DNA of 64,000 bases, from NCBI GenBank assembly GCA_965656535.1, contig CBFHKX010000001.1, positions 806,001-870,000 of the forward strand, read 5' to 3'. Under the pieces are notes generated by a model, which was given only the letters and a program-made list of their open reading frames with translations, had not been told where the DNA came from and ran no database searches. The DNA is from Lishizhenia sp965656535. GTDB taxonomy: Bacteria; Bacteroidota; Bacteroidia; Flavobacteriales_D; Crocinitomicaceae. The position numbers and the translations under genes were made by a program. Of this stretch, positions 33,687-41,882 are shown piece after piece. Every line of letters starts with the position of its first letter. The first letter of the stretch is position 1.

Positions 33687-34733
33687 ATGATTCGATTTTA
33701 TACTTGTATGGCTTTATTTTTTCTACTTCTTGTGAGTTGTGAAGAAACAAAAGAAACAGAACTTACTCAATTTATTGAAGAGGAAGTAACCGCAGATACT
33801 TTTGATAAAGAACTTTCAACACTAGATAAAGCCTTGGCAGAAAATGAAAATGACCTAAGTCTTTTAATCAAAAAAGCAAAGTTATGCAAAGAAAGCTATG
33901 ACTTCAGTTGCACACTAGAAACGGCTGCAAAGGCGTATAGGTTAGATAGTAGCAATGTAGAAGCACGCGATATTTATGCCTGGACGCTGATTAATAAGTC
34001 AACCAGAACACTAACAGACATAGAAAATGCGCAACGACACTTTAAATACATCATACAAAAAAAGCCGAAAGATGTTGCTGCCTATGTAAACTTAGCAAAT
34101 ACCTATTCGTTACAAGGAGACTTTAAAAAGTCCTTTCAATACATTAACGAAGGATTAAGAATTGATAAAAATTATAGAGATGCTTATGTTTTAAAAGGTT
34201 CTAACTACAGAGTTATTGGAGATACCAATTTAACAATATCAAGTTTTGAAACTGCAATTCAGGTTGATCCTAAAAACGTTGAAACGTATTTGAATGTTGC
34301 AGACTACTACGTTGAGATTGGAAATCCAATCGCACTAGAATATTATCAAACGGCGTACGATTTGAAGCCAGTAAAAAAAGATTTTTTAATGCGTGCAGTT
34401 TATGGAATTGCTAAAACACAACAAGATTTAGGCAGAAACCAAGAAGCTTTGGCTGGGTATAGGAATTTACTTTCAATCGATTCTCTATTTTATATTGCTA
34501 ATTTTAATAGCGGGTATATAAAGCAGTTTCATCAAATGGAGATTGACAGTGCCGTTTATTATTATAATCTAGCTTTGGCAGTTAATCCTGATTTTGTACA
34601 AGGTTGGCATAATTTAGGTCTGGCTTATATTGATCAGAATAGAAAGTCAGATGCTGCAAGAGCCTTTTCAAATGTAATGCGCGTAGCACCAGAATACGAG
34701 CCAACGAAAGAAGCAATAAAGCTGCTCAAGTAA
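33687..34733 (+). CDS. TPR-repeat lipoprotein
   Basis: A 348-residue lipoprotein. The signal MIRFYTCMALFFLLLVSC has a lipobox LVSC at Cys18. The mature protein is helical, with about six or seven tetratricopeptide repeats: YVNLANTYSLQGDFKKSFQY, AYVLKGSNYRVIGDTNL, TYLNVADYYVEIGNPIALEY and WHNLGLAYIDQNRKSDAARA are clear examples. TPR proteins mediate protein contacts; the partner is unknown. The longer frame from 33633 is rejected because the lipoprotein signal and the -7 box both point to 33687. The stop is immediately followed by the ATG of the next gene. Confidence 0.87.
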   Translation: MIRFYTCMALFFLLLVSCEETKETELTQFIEEEVTADTFDKELSTLDKALAENENDLSLLIKKAKLCKESYDFSCTLETAAKAYRLDSSNVEARDIYAWTLINKSTRTLTDIENAQRHFKYIIQKKPKDVAAYVNLANTYSLQGDFKKSFQYINEGLRIDKNYRDAYVLKGSNYRVIGDTNLTISSFETAIQVDPKNVETYLNVADYYVEIGNPIALEYYQTAYDLKPVKKDFLMRAVYGIAKTQQDLGRNQEALAGYRNLLSIDSLFYIANFNSGYIKQFHQMEIDSAVYYYNLALAVNPDFVQGWHNLGLAYIDQNRKSDAARAFSNVMRVAPEYEPTKEAIKLLK

Positions 34734-35339
34734 ATGAGTAAACAACAAAAGCTAATCCAGTCTTTAGGAGAGTTAGCGTTTCCCTTGATAGGAATGTTCT
34801 ATCTAGAGTGGTCGCTTTATTTTATTGCCTTGTATTATTTACTAGACACAATTGCCAATGAAATTTTCTTTCATGTAGAAATGAAAACAATTTATGCGTT
34901 TCATGGAAGAAAACAAAAAGATAAATCAGTTTGGTTGCTGAATGGAAGTGTACAGCTGATTCTTTTCATTATAATTACATTTTTAGTTCATTTCGCTATA
35001 CCCAATATATATCCAAAAATGGATGTACAACTGGAGTTTTGGAAATTTTTAATGTACGAGGAAGAGTTTATGCCTTTTCCACAGGTATATATTTTGTTGC
35101 CGTTAGTGTTGCTTCCAAAGTATATGCAGTATAAAAATGACTTCCTAACGAAGCAAAAGCAAAGCAGTTTTACTGGCAAAACCTATACTTTATTAAGAAG
35201 AAGAGCTTGGTTGTTAACCTTAGCCTTAGTAGCAACCTTGAGCGCGCTTAGCTCTCTAGTTCATTTTCCGGTCGTTATATGGTTGTTTTGCGTAGTAGTA
35301 CCTAAGTTGGTTTACGATATATGGATTGTGAAATACTAG
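34734..35339 (+). CDS. Membrane protein of unknown function
   Basis: A 201-residue protein with about five hydrophobic segments (near residues 10-40, 63-85, 106-125, 155-175 and 178-198) and basic loops (HGRKQKDKS, LLRRR). I do not recognise a family. Its ATG begins directly after the stop of the TPR lipoprotein gene, so the two are almost certainly co-translated and may act together in the envelope. Its stop overlaps the stop of the convergent small gene by three bases. Confidence 0.75.
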   Translation: MSKQQKLIQSLGELAFPLIGMFYLEWSLYFIALYYLLDTIANEIFFHVEMKTIYAFHGRKQKDKSVWLLNGSVQLILFIIITFLVHFAIPNIYPKMDVQLEFWKFLMYEEEFMPFPQVYILLPLVLLPKYMQYKNDFLTKQKQSSFTGKTYTLLRRRAWLLTLALVATLSALSSLVHFPVVIWLFCVVVPKLVYDIWIVKY

Positions 35340-35503
35340 CTTTTAGATAATTTTTCAATCTCTTTTAGAACAGCGTCTGCTTCAGCATATTTTTTATCTC
35401 CTTCGCTGCGGTTGGTTTTTGATAAATTAAATGCTTCCTTCAAAAGCTGTTTGTGCTTTTTTTCTAGTTTTTCTATTGGTGTCTTTTTTGAAAATAATCC
35501 CAT
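35336..35503 (-). CDS. Small Lacal_2735-like family protein
   Basis: A 55-residue frame starting at ATG 35503, MGLFSKKTPIEKLEKKHKQL, then a charged helical body (EAFNLSKTNRSEGDKKYAEA and ending LKEIEKLSKS). The start and helix pattern match small Flavobacteriia proteins named after Lacal_2735. The function is unknown. The protein is highly charged and probably a soluble helical hairpin. The gene is convergent to the 201-residue membrane protein gene, with overlapping stop codons. I rely on recall of the family, not a search. Confidence 0.78.
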   Translation of the reverse strand: MGLFSKKTPIEKLEKKHKQLLKEAFNLSKTNRSEGDKKYAEADAVLKEIEKLSKS

Positions 35504-35656
35504 TTTATACAGTTTTAAAATAGAACACCTGAATCTAACTATTGTTGTGTCATTGGGTTATCAATTCTGTCAAAAGATAGCAGCTAAATTTCTTTCGAAT
35601 CTATAAAATAGCCCTTACTTTTAACGCTCAGAAGCTCAAAAGTTAAAATTTAAACT

Positions 35657-37030
35657 ATGAAAACAATTCTCATACTAGGAGCCGGATTATCTTCATCATC
35701 ATTAATCCGTTACTTTTTAAAACATTCAAACGAAAACAATTGGACCATTAGAGTTACAGATAGAGATTTAAACCTAGTTAAATCTAAGTTAAACGGACAC
35801 AAAAATGGAGTAGCATTAGATTTTAATGCATTAGACCCTGCTCAGCGCAGACCAGAAATAGAAAAAGCAGATTTAGTTGTAAGTATGTTGCCCGCGAGGT
35901 TTCATGTAGAAGTTGCTAAAGATTGTATAGAATTAAAGAAAAATGTGATTACACCTTCCTACGTATCTAAAGAGATGGAAGCGCTTCATTCAGAAGCCGA
36001 AGCAGCAGGTATTCTAATTATGAATGAGATTGGTGTAGATCCAGGAATTGACCACATGTCTGCTATGCGCGTGCTAGATCACATCAACGAAATCGGTGGA
36101 AAGATGCACATTTTTGAATCTTTCACTGGAGGTTTAGTTGCACCAGAGTCTGACGATAACCCATGGAACTATAAGTTTACATGGAACCCGAGAAATGTGG
36201 TGTTGGCGGGTCAAGGAGGAGCTGCTAAGTTTATACAAGAAAATCAGTATAAATATATACCTTACAATAAACTCTTTAGAAGAACAGAAATTATTGAAGT
36301 AAAAAATTACGGACTTTTCGAAGGCTATGCCAACAGAGATTCTTTATCGTATAGAGATGTGTATGGATTAGAAGATATTCCGACAATTTACAGAGGAACA
36401 TTAAGAAGAAAAGGGTTTTCTAGAGCGTGGGATGTGTTTGTTCAGTTAGGTTGTACAGATGATTCTTATGTGTTAGAAGGATCTGAAAATATGACTAAAA
36501 GAGATTTTATTAATTCATTTTTGCCTTATAATCAAAATGATTCAGTTGAATTGAAGTTACGTCATTATTTAAAAATAGACTTGGATGACACACTTTGGGA
36601 TAAACTAGAATGGCTAGGGATATTTGAAAACGATAAAAAAATAGGATTTAAAGACGCAACTCCTGCGCAAATTTTACAGAAGATTTTAGAAGAAAAATGG
36701 TCGCTTAAACCAGAAGATAAAGATATGATTGTGATGTACCATAAATTTGTGTACCATAAAAACAATCAATTCCACGAGATTACTTCAGAAATGGTGAATA
36801 TTGGAGAAGATCAAACCTATACATCTATGAGTAATACGGTAGGCCTGCCAGCTGGTATTTGTGGTAAAATGATGCTTAACAATGAGATTAGTTTGAAAGG
36901 TGTTCGTAGACCAATTTACAAAGAAATCTACAACCCAATTTTGAATGAACTAGAGGATTATTCTATCAAATTCATAGAAAAACAAATTGAAAACCCAAGA
37001 TTATACAGCGATAACCAGCCTTGGAGTTAG
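35657..37030 (+). CDS. Saccharopine dehydrogenase family protein
   Basis: A 457-residue NAD(P)-dependent oxidoreductase. The N-terminal Rossmann fold starts ILILGAGLSSSSLIRYFLKH (residues 4-23), and MLPARFHVEVAKDCIELKKN and GVDPGIDHMSAMRVLDHI are typical of saccharopine dehydrogenases of the lysine-ketoglutarate reductase/dehydrogenase type. The C-terminal catalytic part runs from about 120 on. It may oxidise saccharopine in lysine degradation, but related enzymes act on other carboxy-amine substrates and no lysine gene is adjacent. Monocistronic, with a terminator downstream. Confidence 0.85.
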   Translation: MKTILILGAGLSSSSLIRYFLKHSNENNWTIRVTDRDLNLVKSKLNGHKNGVALDFNALDPAQRRPEIEKADLVVSMLPARFHVEVAKDCIELKKNVITPSYVSKEMEALHSEAEAAGILIMNEIGVDPGIDHMSAMRVLDHINEIGGKMHIFESFTGGLVAPESDDNPWNYKFTWNPRNVVLAGQGGAAKFIQENQYKYIPYNKLFRRTEIIEVKNYGLFEGYANRDSLSYRDVYGLEDIPTIYRGTLRRKGFSRAWDVFVQLGCTDDSYVLEGSENMTKRDFINSFLPYNQNDSVELKLRHYLKIDLDDTLWDKLEWLGIFENDKKIGFKDATPAQILQKILEEKWSLKPEDKDMIVMYHKFVYHKNNQFHEITSEMVNIGEDQTYTSMSNTVGLPAGICGKMMLNNEISLKGVRRPIYKEIYNPILNELEDYSIKFIEKQIENPRLYSDNQPWS

Positions 37031-37058
37031 GCCCTTAATTAGTTAGCTCGAAATATTG

Positions 37059-37091
37059 AGTCTGCATTCTTTTTTGAGTGCAGACTTTTTT
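37059..37091 (+). terminator. Terminator after the saccharopine dehydrogenase gene
   Basis: An 8-base-pair stem agtctgca/tgcagact (37059-37066 with 37079-37086), a 12-base loop and a T-run. Confidence 0.8.
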
Positions 37092-37207
37092 GTGAACCTG
37101 AAAAGAGATAAACTTGAATTTGCTGATTACTCAATAGTTAGGGGTTTTTAATCAAGGTGATGTGCATTTTCTTCTTTTATTTTGTACCTTTTTACTAAAC
37201 TATATTT

Positions 37208-40009
37208 ATGAAATTACTTGTACTTTTTTGTATCATTCTTCCGTTAAACTGCATTTTAGCTCAACAAATGGGACTATTTTATGGTGCAAACACAAACGCT
37301 ATAAATAAAACGACATTTGTTCAAAATAATAGCGAGTTGTTGATGCTCGATTTAAGGCAAACAAAAGATGCTGTAACGAATCAATTAGCTGTTGTGTCAT
37401 TTAATCAAGATTTGGAGTCTACTGAATACCGTTATTTCGATATTATTCACAACGGTTCAAGTTATAGTTATTTAAATTTATTAGGAGCTGCATGTTTAAA
37501 TGATTTATTAGTCGTAGCAGTCTTAGATCCAACTTCGCAAAGTTCACAAAATCAATTAAGACTCATTCAAATAGATTTAAGCACAAATCAAATGACTTCA
37601 TCGGTGTTGCCAGAGATTTATACCAGATTTGGCCCTCCAGCTCGTCAAAAAGGGAATGAATTAATCGTTTATCTGCAAACAATAGATGGGCAATTGAATA
37701 GATATGCTTTTGATATTACCAATCTATCTAATGTTAGTGCAGTCAGTCTCGGAAGTTATCCTGTTCTGTCGAACACTAATTTGGAACCATCTGAATTTAA
37801 AATAGTAAACAATGATGAGTATATATTGATTCACGATTATTGCCAAAATAACTTTATAAAAAGGACTGCAGGAGGCACTTTTTTTAAAACAACAATTCCT
37901 TATGGAGGCTTTAAGAAAATTGCAACATTCGACATTAATAACAACAATAATGCAGAAGTTATAACCGATGATTCGGTTTATATCTTTTCTACGGGATTAT
38001 CATTGATAAATAAATTTTCTTTCACCCATTTAGCATACAGTAATTATATTTCCCACAGACATACGCCCATGCTTATTTTTGACAATAAACGTATTCTTTA
38101 CTACAATACTGGAGCAGTTGCGGTTTACGATTCAAATTACAACTTGATTTCTTTTGAGGAATTAAATACTCGGCCTAATATTTTTCAATCATACACAGAT
38201 ATGAATGGAGAGAAGTTGGCATTTACAAATTCCAGGTTGCTTAATCCGTTTGCAAGTTCCTTTTTAGTTCCTAATGATTTTAGTCTAAATGACGGGAAAT
38301 ATTCAGTGCTTATTTTTAAAGAAGGTTGTACTTCAAATACTTTAGGAAATAAAAAATTGAGCAATCAAAACCTGAGCTTTTCGGCCGGACTTTTATCAAA
38401 TATTTTCCAAAACTCTTCTAACCAAAATTTCGTTTATGATACGCAAGATTCAACCCAAGGGTTGCTTTATTCAACAAGATCTTATATGCAAGGTTTTGAT
38501 TTAAGTGGAAATTTTAAAATTGAACGATCTGATGCCGTCTATAGATTTGGTCCTTACACAGATACAGCACTATTTAATAGTCTAATTCAAGACAAATACA
38601 GGAAAAACTATTATGTAACAAAAGAAATGATAAACAATCATTTAGATAGTTTAGCTATAGGAAGTACAAATTACAGAGCTCCAGAAGGAATTCATTACTG
38701 GCCGGGTAATGGAGATGTTTCTGTTGGTCAATCCGAAATAGTTGCAGACTTTTTAGATAGAAATGATAACGGTAAATATGAGCCTTATCAAGGAGATGTG
38801 CCAAAAATGTATGGGGACGCTATGGTTTTTGGTTTATATCATACACCAAACTTTGAATCAGATTCTTCTATGACAGGAGAAACGTTTACTCCATTTGCAG
38901 TTGAGCATCATAAATATATCTATTGGTTTGACTGTGATACGTCAGAAGTTTTATCAAATTCTGTATTCTACAAGCATAAAGTAATTAATCGTGGTGAAGC
39001 GATGGCTCAATACATTTTCTCTAATTATATGGATGCTGATATTGGTCTGTCAACTGATGATTTTATGGGTACAGACGTTATGAATAATCTAGTGTATACG
39101 TATAATTCTGTAGAATTTGATTCAGGACAAAATGGATCATTTGGGTTTGGTTCAAAAATTCCAACAGTCGGGATTTCCATATTACAAGGTGCTAAAAAGA
39201 ATGATGATTTTATAGATAATCCTTTTGGCTCTTCCATTGGAGAGTCTGTTAATGGAATTGGTTTTGGCGACACCATTACCGATAATGAATATTATGGGTT
39301 AACATCATCTTTAATCTTTTCAAATGGAGTAACAGATACAAACTTTTTTTACAATCAATTTTTAGCTACTCAAGGCGTAGATACCTCTGGTATGTTTAAT
39401 TCATACGGTGGTATTCCCATGAAACATGCCATGATTAGTAATTCGGATCCATTTTTTTACTCGAGTAACGGAGTTCCACATTCAAATAATTATACTGAAT
39501 TCTCTGTTGGGAATCAACACGGAGATAGACGTGTCTTGGCAAATACAGGAGGTCCAGATTGTTCTATACCTGCTGGCGAATCTCGCACTTTTGACTTTGT
39601 ATATACTATTGCTTTAGATACTGCATCGCCTTCACATCTAAATTCGGTAGATAAATTAAGAAATGATGCTATGTATTTAAAAAAAATATGGAGAGGGAAC
39701 ACTAGTTTTTGCGGTAAAAACTTTGATTATTACGATGCACCAGAAAGCAATTTGAAAAGGTCTGACGGAAATATAGATTTTAATTTATATCCTAATCCAA
39801 CATACGGTTATATTTATTTAGACGATCTAGAAGTAGCAGATGATGCGATGGTAAGAATTTACAACTTAGCTGGTGCGCAAATAAAAGCTATGCCAAACTC
39901 TTCTCATAAACTAATAATCGACTGCAATGCTTTCGAATCTGGAATGTACTTACTAAATTACTCTGCTAACGGTAAATCGAAAACCAAGAAGTTCGTAATT
40001 TCGAAATAG
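37208..40009 (+). CDS. Large secreted protein with T9SS sorting domain
   Basis: A 933-residue protein. The signal peptide MKLLVLFCIILPLNCILAQ is followed by a region (about 20-420) of beta-rich repeats like a propeller or VCBS-type fold. A second region (about 490-850) contains the acidic loop DFLDRNDNGKYEPYQGD, then FAVEHHKYIYWFDCDTSEVL and KVINRGEAMAQYIF. I recognise this pattern from large uncharacterised Bacteroidetes secreted proteins. The C-terminal about 75 residues (FNLYPNPTYGYIYLDDLE ... FESGMYLLNYSANGK) are a type A T9SS sorting domain. The function is unknown; it is probably displayed on, or released from, the cell surface. Confidence 0.85.
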   Translation: MKLLVLFCIILPLNCILAQQMGLFYGANTNAINKTTFVQNNSELLMLDLRQTKDAVTNQLAVVSFNQDLESTEYRYFDIIHNGSSYSYLNLLGAACLNDLLVVAVLDPTSQSSQNQLRLIQIDLSTNQMTSSVLPEIYTRFGPPARQKGNELIVYLQTIDGQLNRYAFDITNLSNVSAVSLGSYPVLSNTNLEPSEFKIVNNDEYILIHDYCQNNFIKRTAGGTFFKTTIPYGGFKKIATFDINNNNNAEVITDDSVYIFSTGLSLINKFSFTHLAYSNYISHRHTPMLIFDNKRILYYNTGAVAVYDSNYNLISFEELNTRPNIFQSYTDMNGEKLAFTNSRLLNPFASSFLVPNDFSLNDGKYSVLIFKEGCTSNTLGNKKLSNQNLSFSAGLLSNIFQNSSNQNFVYDTQDSTQGLLYSTRSYMQGFDLSGNFKIERSDAVYRFGPYTDTALFNSLIQDKYRKNYYVTKEMINNHLDSLAIGSTNYRAPEGIHYWPGNGDVSVGQSEIVADFLDRNDNGKYEPYQGDVPKMYGDAMVFGLYHTPNFESDSSMTGETFTPFAVEHHKYIYWFDCDTSEVLSNSVFYKHKVINRGEAMAQYIFSNYMDADIGLSTDDFMGTDVMNNLVYTYNSVEFDSGQNGSFGFGSKIPTVGISILQGAKKNDDFIDNPFGSSIGESVNGIGFGDTITDNEYYGLTSSLIFSNGVTDTNFFYNQFLATQGVDTSGMFNSYGGIPMKHAMISNSDPFFYSSNGVPHSNNYTEFSVGNQHGDRRVLANTGGPDCSIPAGESRTFDFVYTIALDTASPSHLNSVDKLRNDAMYLKKIWRGNTSFCGKNFDYYDAPESNLKRSDGNIDFNLYPNPTYGYIYLDDLEVADDAMVRIYNLAGAQIKAMPNSSHKLIIDCNAFESGMYLLNYSANGKSKTKKFVISK

Positions 40010-40202
40010 CTCTGAGGAGAATAAATGTGTTGATCGCTTTAAATTTAAGGTGATAAAGGTTTAACCCAAATACAGAGAGTTTTTGGTAATCTGTAGCGAA
40101 TGATGCAACCTTAGAATCAACAAATTCTGTGAGAATAAAAAGTGTTAAAGACTAGAATCCTTATTATTATAAAATAGACTCATTATTTTCATAAAATTAA
40201 TC

Positions 40203-40210
40203 TATCTTTG
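40203..40210 (+). promoter_or_regulatory. -7 box for prs-rplY
   Basis: TATCTTTG matches TAnnTTTG and lies 21 bases before the prs ATG at 40232. The same eight bases, followed by cgctc, occur in the rplM promoter. It lies inside the longest possible prs frame (from about 40208), which supports the start at 40232. Confidence 0.6.
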
Positions 40211-40231
40211 CGCTCTTCAAATAGAATAACT

Positions 40232-41167
40232 ATGTCAGTAGGAGTTAAAATATTTTCGGGCAGAGCATCTATAAAGTTAGCAACAGAAGTTGCCAATACC
40301 TATGGTGTTTCTTTGGGAGACGTTAAGGTTTCTGATTTTAGTGATGGAGAATTTCAACCATCATTTGAAGAAACCGTTCGTGGTCAGGATGTATTTATTG
40401 TACAATCTACTATGCCTCCGTCCGATAATTTGTTTGAATTACTTTTAATGGTAGATGCTGCAAAACGCGCTTCGGCTCGTAAAATTATTGCAGTTATTCC
40501 TTACTTTGGTTTTGCACGTCAAGACAGAAAAGACAAACCGAGAGTTGCAATTGGGGCTAAATTAGTTGCCAATATGTTAATGGCTGCAGGTGTAGATCGT
40601 TTAATGACGATGGATTTACACGCAGATCAAATTCAAGGTTTTTTCGAAGTGCCTGTAGATCATTTGTATGCTTCAACTATTTTCTTTCCAGAAATTGAAG
40701 CTATGAACAACGGAAACTTAATTATGGCAGCACCAGATGCCGGTGGAGCGAAAAGAGCAAACTCTTACGCTAAGAAATTAGATGTTGGTTTAGCTATTTG
40801 TCATAAACAAAGAAAGAAAGCCAACGAAGTTGCAGAAATGACTGTAATCGGAGATGTTTCTGGTAAAGATGTGGTTTTGGTAGATGATATGTGCGACACT
40901 GCAGGTACCTTGACAAAAGCTGCAGATTTGTTCATGAGCAAAGGAGCAAAAAGCGTAAGAGCATTTTGTACGCATGCCGTTTTATCCGGTCCAGCTTATG
41001 ATAGAATCGAGAACTCTCAATTAACAGAGTTAATTGTTACAGACACTATTCCATTAAAAGGTAAAAGCGATAAGATTAGAGTACTTTCTACATCAGAATT
41101 ATTCTCCGATGTTATCAGGAGATTGGTAAATAACCAATCCATTAGTTCACATTTTATAATCTCATAA
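40232..41167 (+). CDS. prs: Ribose-phosphate pyrophosphokinase
   Basis: Makes phosphoribosyl pyrophosphate from ribose-5-phosphate and ATP for nucleotide, histidine and tryptophan synthesis. Family marks are KIFSGRASIKLA at the N-terminus, FSDGEFQPSFEETVRGQDVF, IPYFGFARQDRKDKPRVAI (catalytic loop and ATP site), and the PRPP loop VVLVDDMCDTAGTL. The length of 311 residues is standard when starting at ATG 40232. The frame can be extended upstream by eight codons, but this crosses the promoter. rplY follows after 10 bases. Confidence 0.97.
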   Translation: MSVGVKIFSGRASIKLATEVANTYGVSLGDVKVSDFSDGEFQPSFEETVRGQDVFIVQSTMPPSDNLFELLLMVDAAKRASARKIIAVIPYFGFARQDRKDKPRVAIGAKLVANMLMAAGVDRLMTMDLHADQIQGFFEVPVDHLYASTIFFPEIEAMNNGNLIMAAPDAGGAKRANSYAKKLDVGLAICHKQRKKANEVAEMTVIGDVSGKDVVLVDDMCDTAGTLTKAADLFMSKGAKSVRAFCTHAVLSGPAYDRIENSQLTELIVTDTIPLKGKSDKIRVLSTSELFSDVIRRLVNNQSISSHFIIS

Positions 41168-41177
41168 ATAAATACAA

Positions 41178-41783
41178 ATGAAAACAGTACAATTGAGCGG
41201 TTCGGTAAGATCGAACGTAGGGAAAAAGGACGCGAAAGCTGTTCGAGCAGCAGGTAACGTACCTTGTGTACTTTATGGATCAGGAGAGCAAACTTCTTTT
41301 TCTGTGAAGGGAACAGATTTAGAAAAAATCATTTTTTCTGCTGATGTTTACAACGTTGAGTTAGATATCGACGGGAAAAAAGTAAATGCAATTATTCAAG
41401 AAAAACAAATGCACCCAGTTAAAGATTCTGCAATGCACGTTGATTTCTTAGAATTAAACGACAAGAAAGAAGTTAAAGTTAACATTCCAGTTACTACTTC
41501 AGGAAGATCTAAAGGTGTTTTAAACGGTGGACGTTTACAACAAGTGTTTAGAACGCTGAGAGTTCAAGGTTTGCCAAATGCAATTCCAGAAGTGATAGAT
41601 TTAGATATTACTCCATTGACAATCGGAAAAGCGATTCGTGTGGGTGAGGTAAAGATTGAAGGTTGTAAGGTTTTAGATCCTGCATCTGCGGTTGTTGTTT
41701 CTGTTAAAATGTCTAGAGGAGCAGTTAAAGACGAAGAAGAAGAAGAAGCTGAAGGTGCTGAAGGCGCTGAAGCAGCAGAATAA
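41178..41783 (+). CDS. rplY: 50S ribosomal protein L25, Ctc form
   Basis: A 201-residue bL25 of the long Ctc type, which binds 5S rRNA through the N-terminal domain (1-90; GSVRSNVGKKDAKAVRAAGN and PCVLYGSGEQ). The C-terminal TL5-like domain (about 95-185; KEVKVNIPVTTSGRSKGVLN, IDLDITPLTIG) is followed by a very acidic tail (EEEEEAEGAEGAEAAE). It lies in an operon with prs, an arrangement common in bacteria, and is closed by a strong terminator. Confidence 0.95.
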   Translation: MKTVQLSGSVRSNVGKKDAKAVRAAGNVPCVLYGSGEQTSFSVKGTDLEKIIFSADVYNVELDIDGKKVNAIIQEKQMHPVKDSAMHVDFLELNDKKEVKVNIPVTTSGRSKGVLNGGRLQQVFRTLRVQGLPNAIPEVIDLDITPLTIGKAIRVGEVKIEGCKVLDPASAVVVSVKMSRGAVKDEEEEEAEGAEGAEAAE

Positions 41784-41801
41784 TTTGTTCATAAAAAATA
41801 C

Positions 41802-41832
41802 AAAGGCGAATCCATCTGGGTTCGCCTTTTTT
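41802..41832 (+). terminator. Terminator of prs-rplY
   Basis: A 12-base-pair stem (41802-41813 with 41818-41829, one G-T pair) around a four-base loop, followed by T residues. Confidence 0.9.
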
Positions 41833-41849
41833 GTTTAAATACTTTTGCC

Positions 41850-41879
41850 TTTGCCATTTATAACAAGTTTGTATATTTG
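41850..41879 (+). promoter_or_regulatory. Promoter of GH20-cutC, predicted leaderless
   Basis: TTTG (41850-41853), 18 bases, then TATATTTG (41872-41879), a consensus promoter. The -7 box ends three bases before ATG 41883, so the mRNA would start at the initiation codon. It excludes an in-frame TTG at 41877, which lies inside the box. Confidence 0.68.
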
Positions 41880-41882
41880 ATT

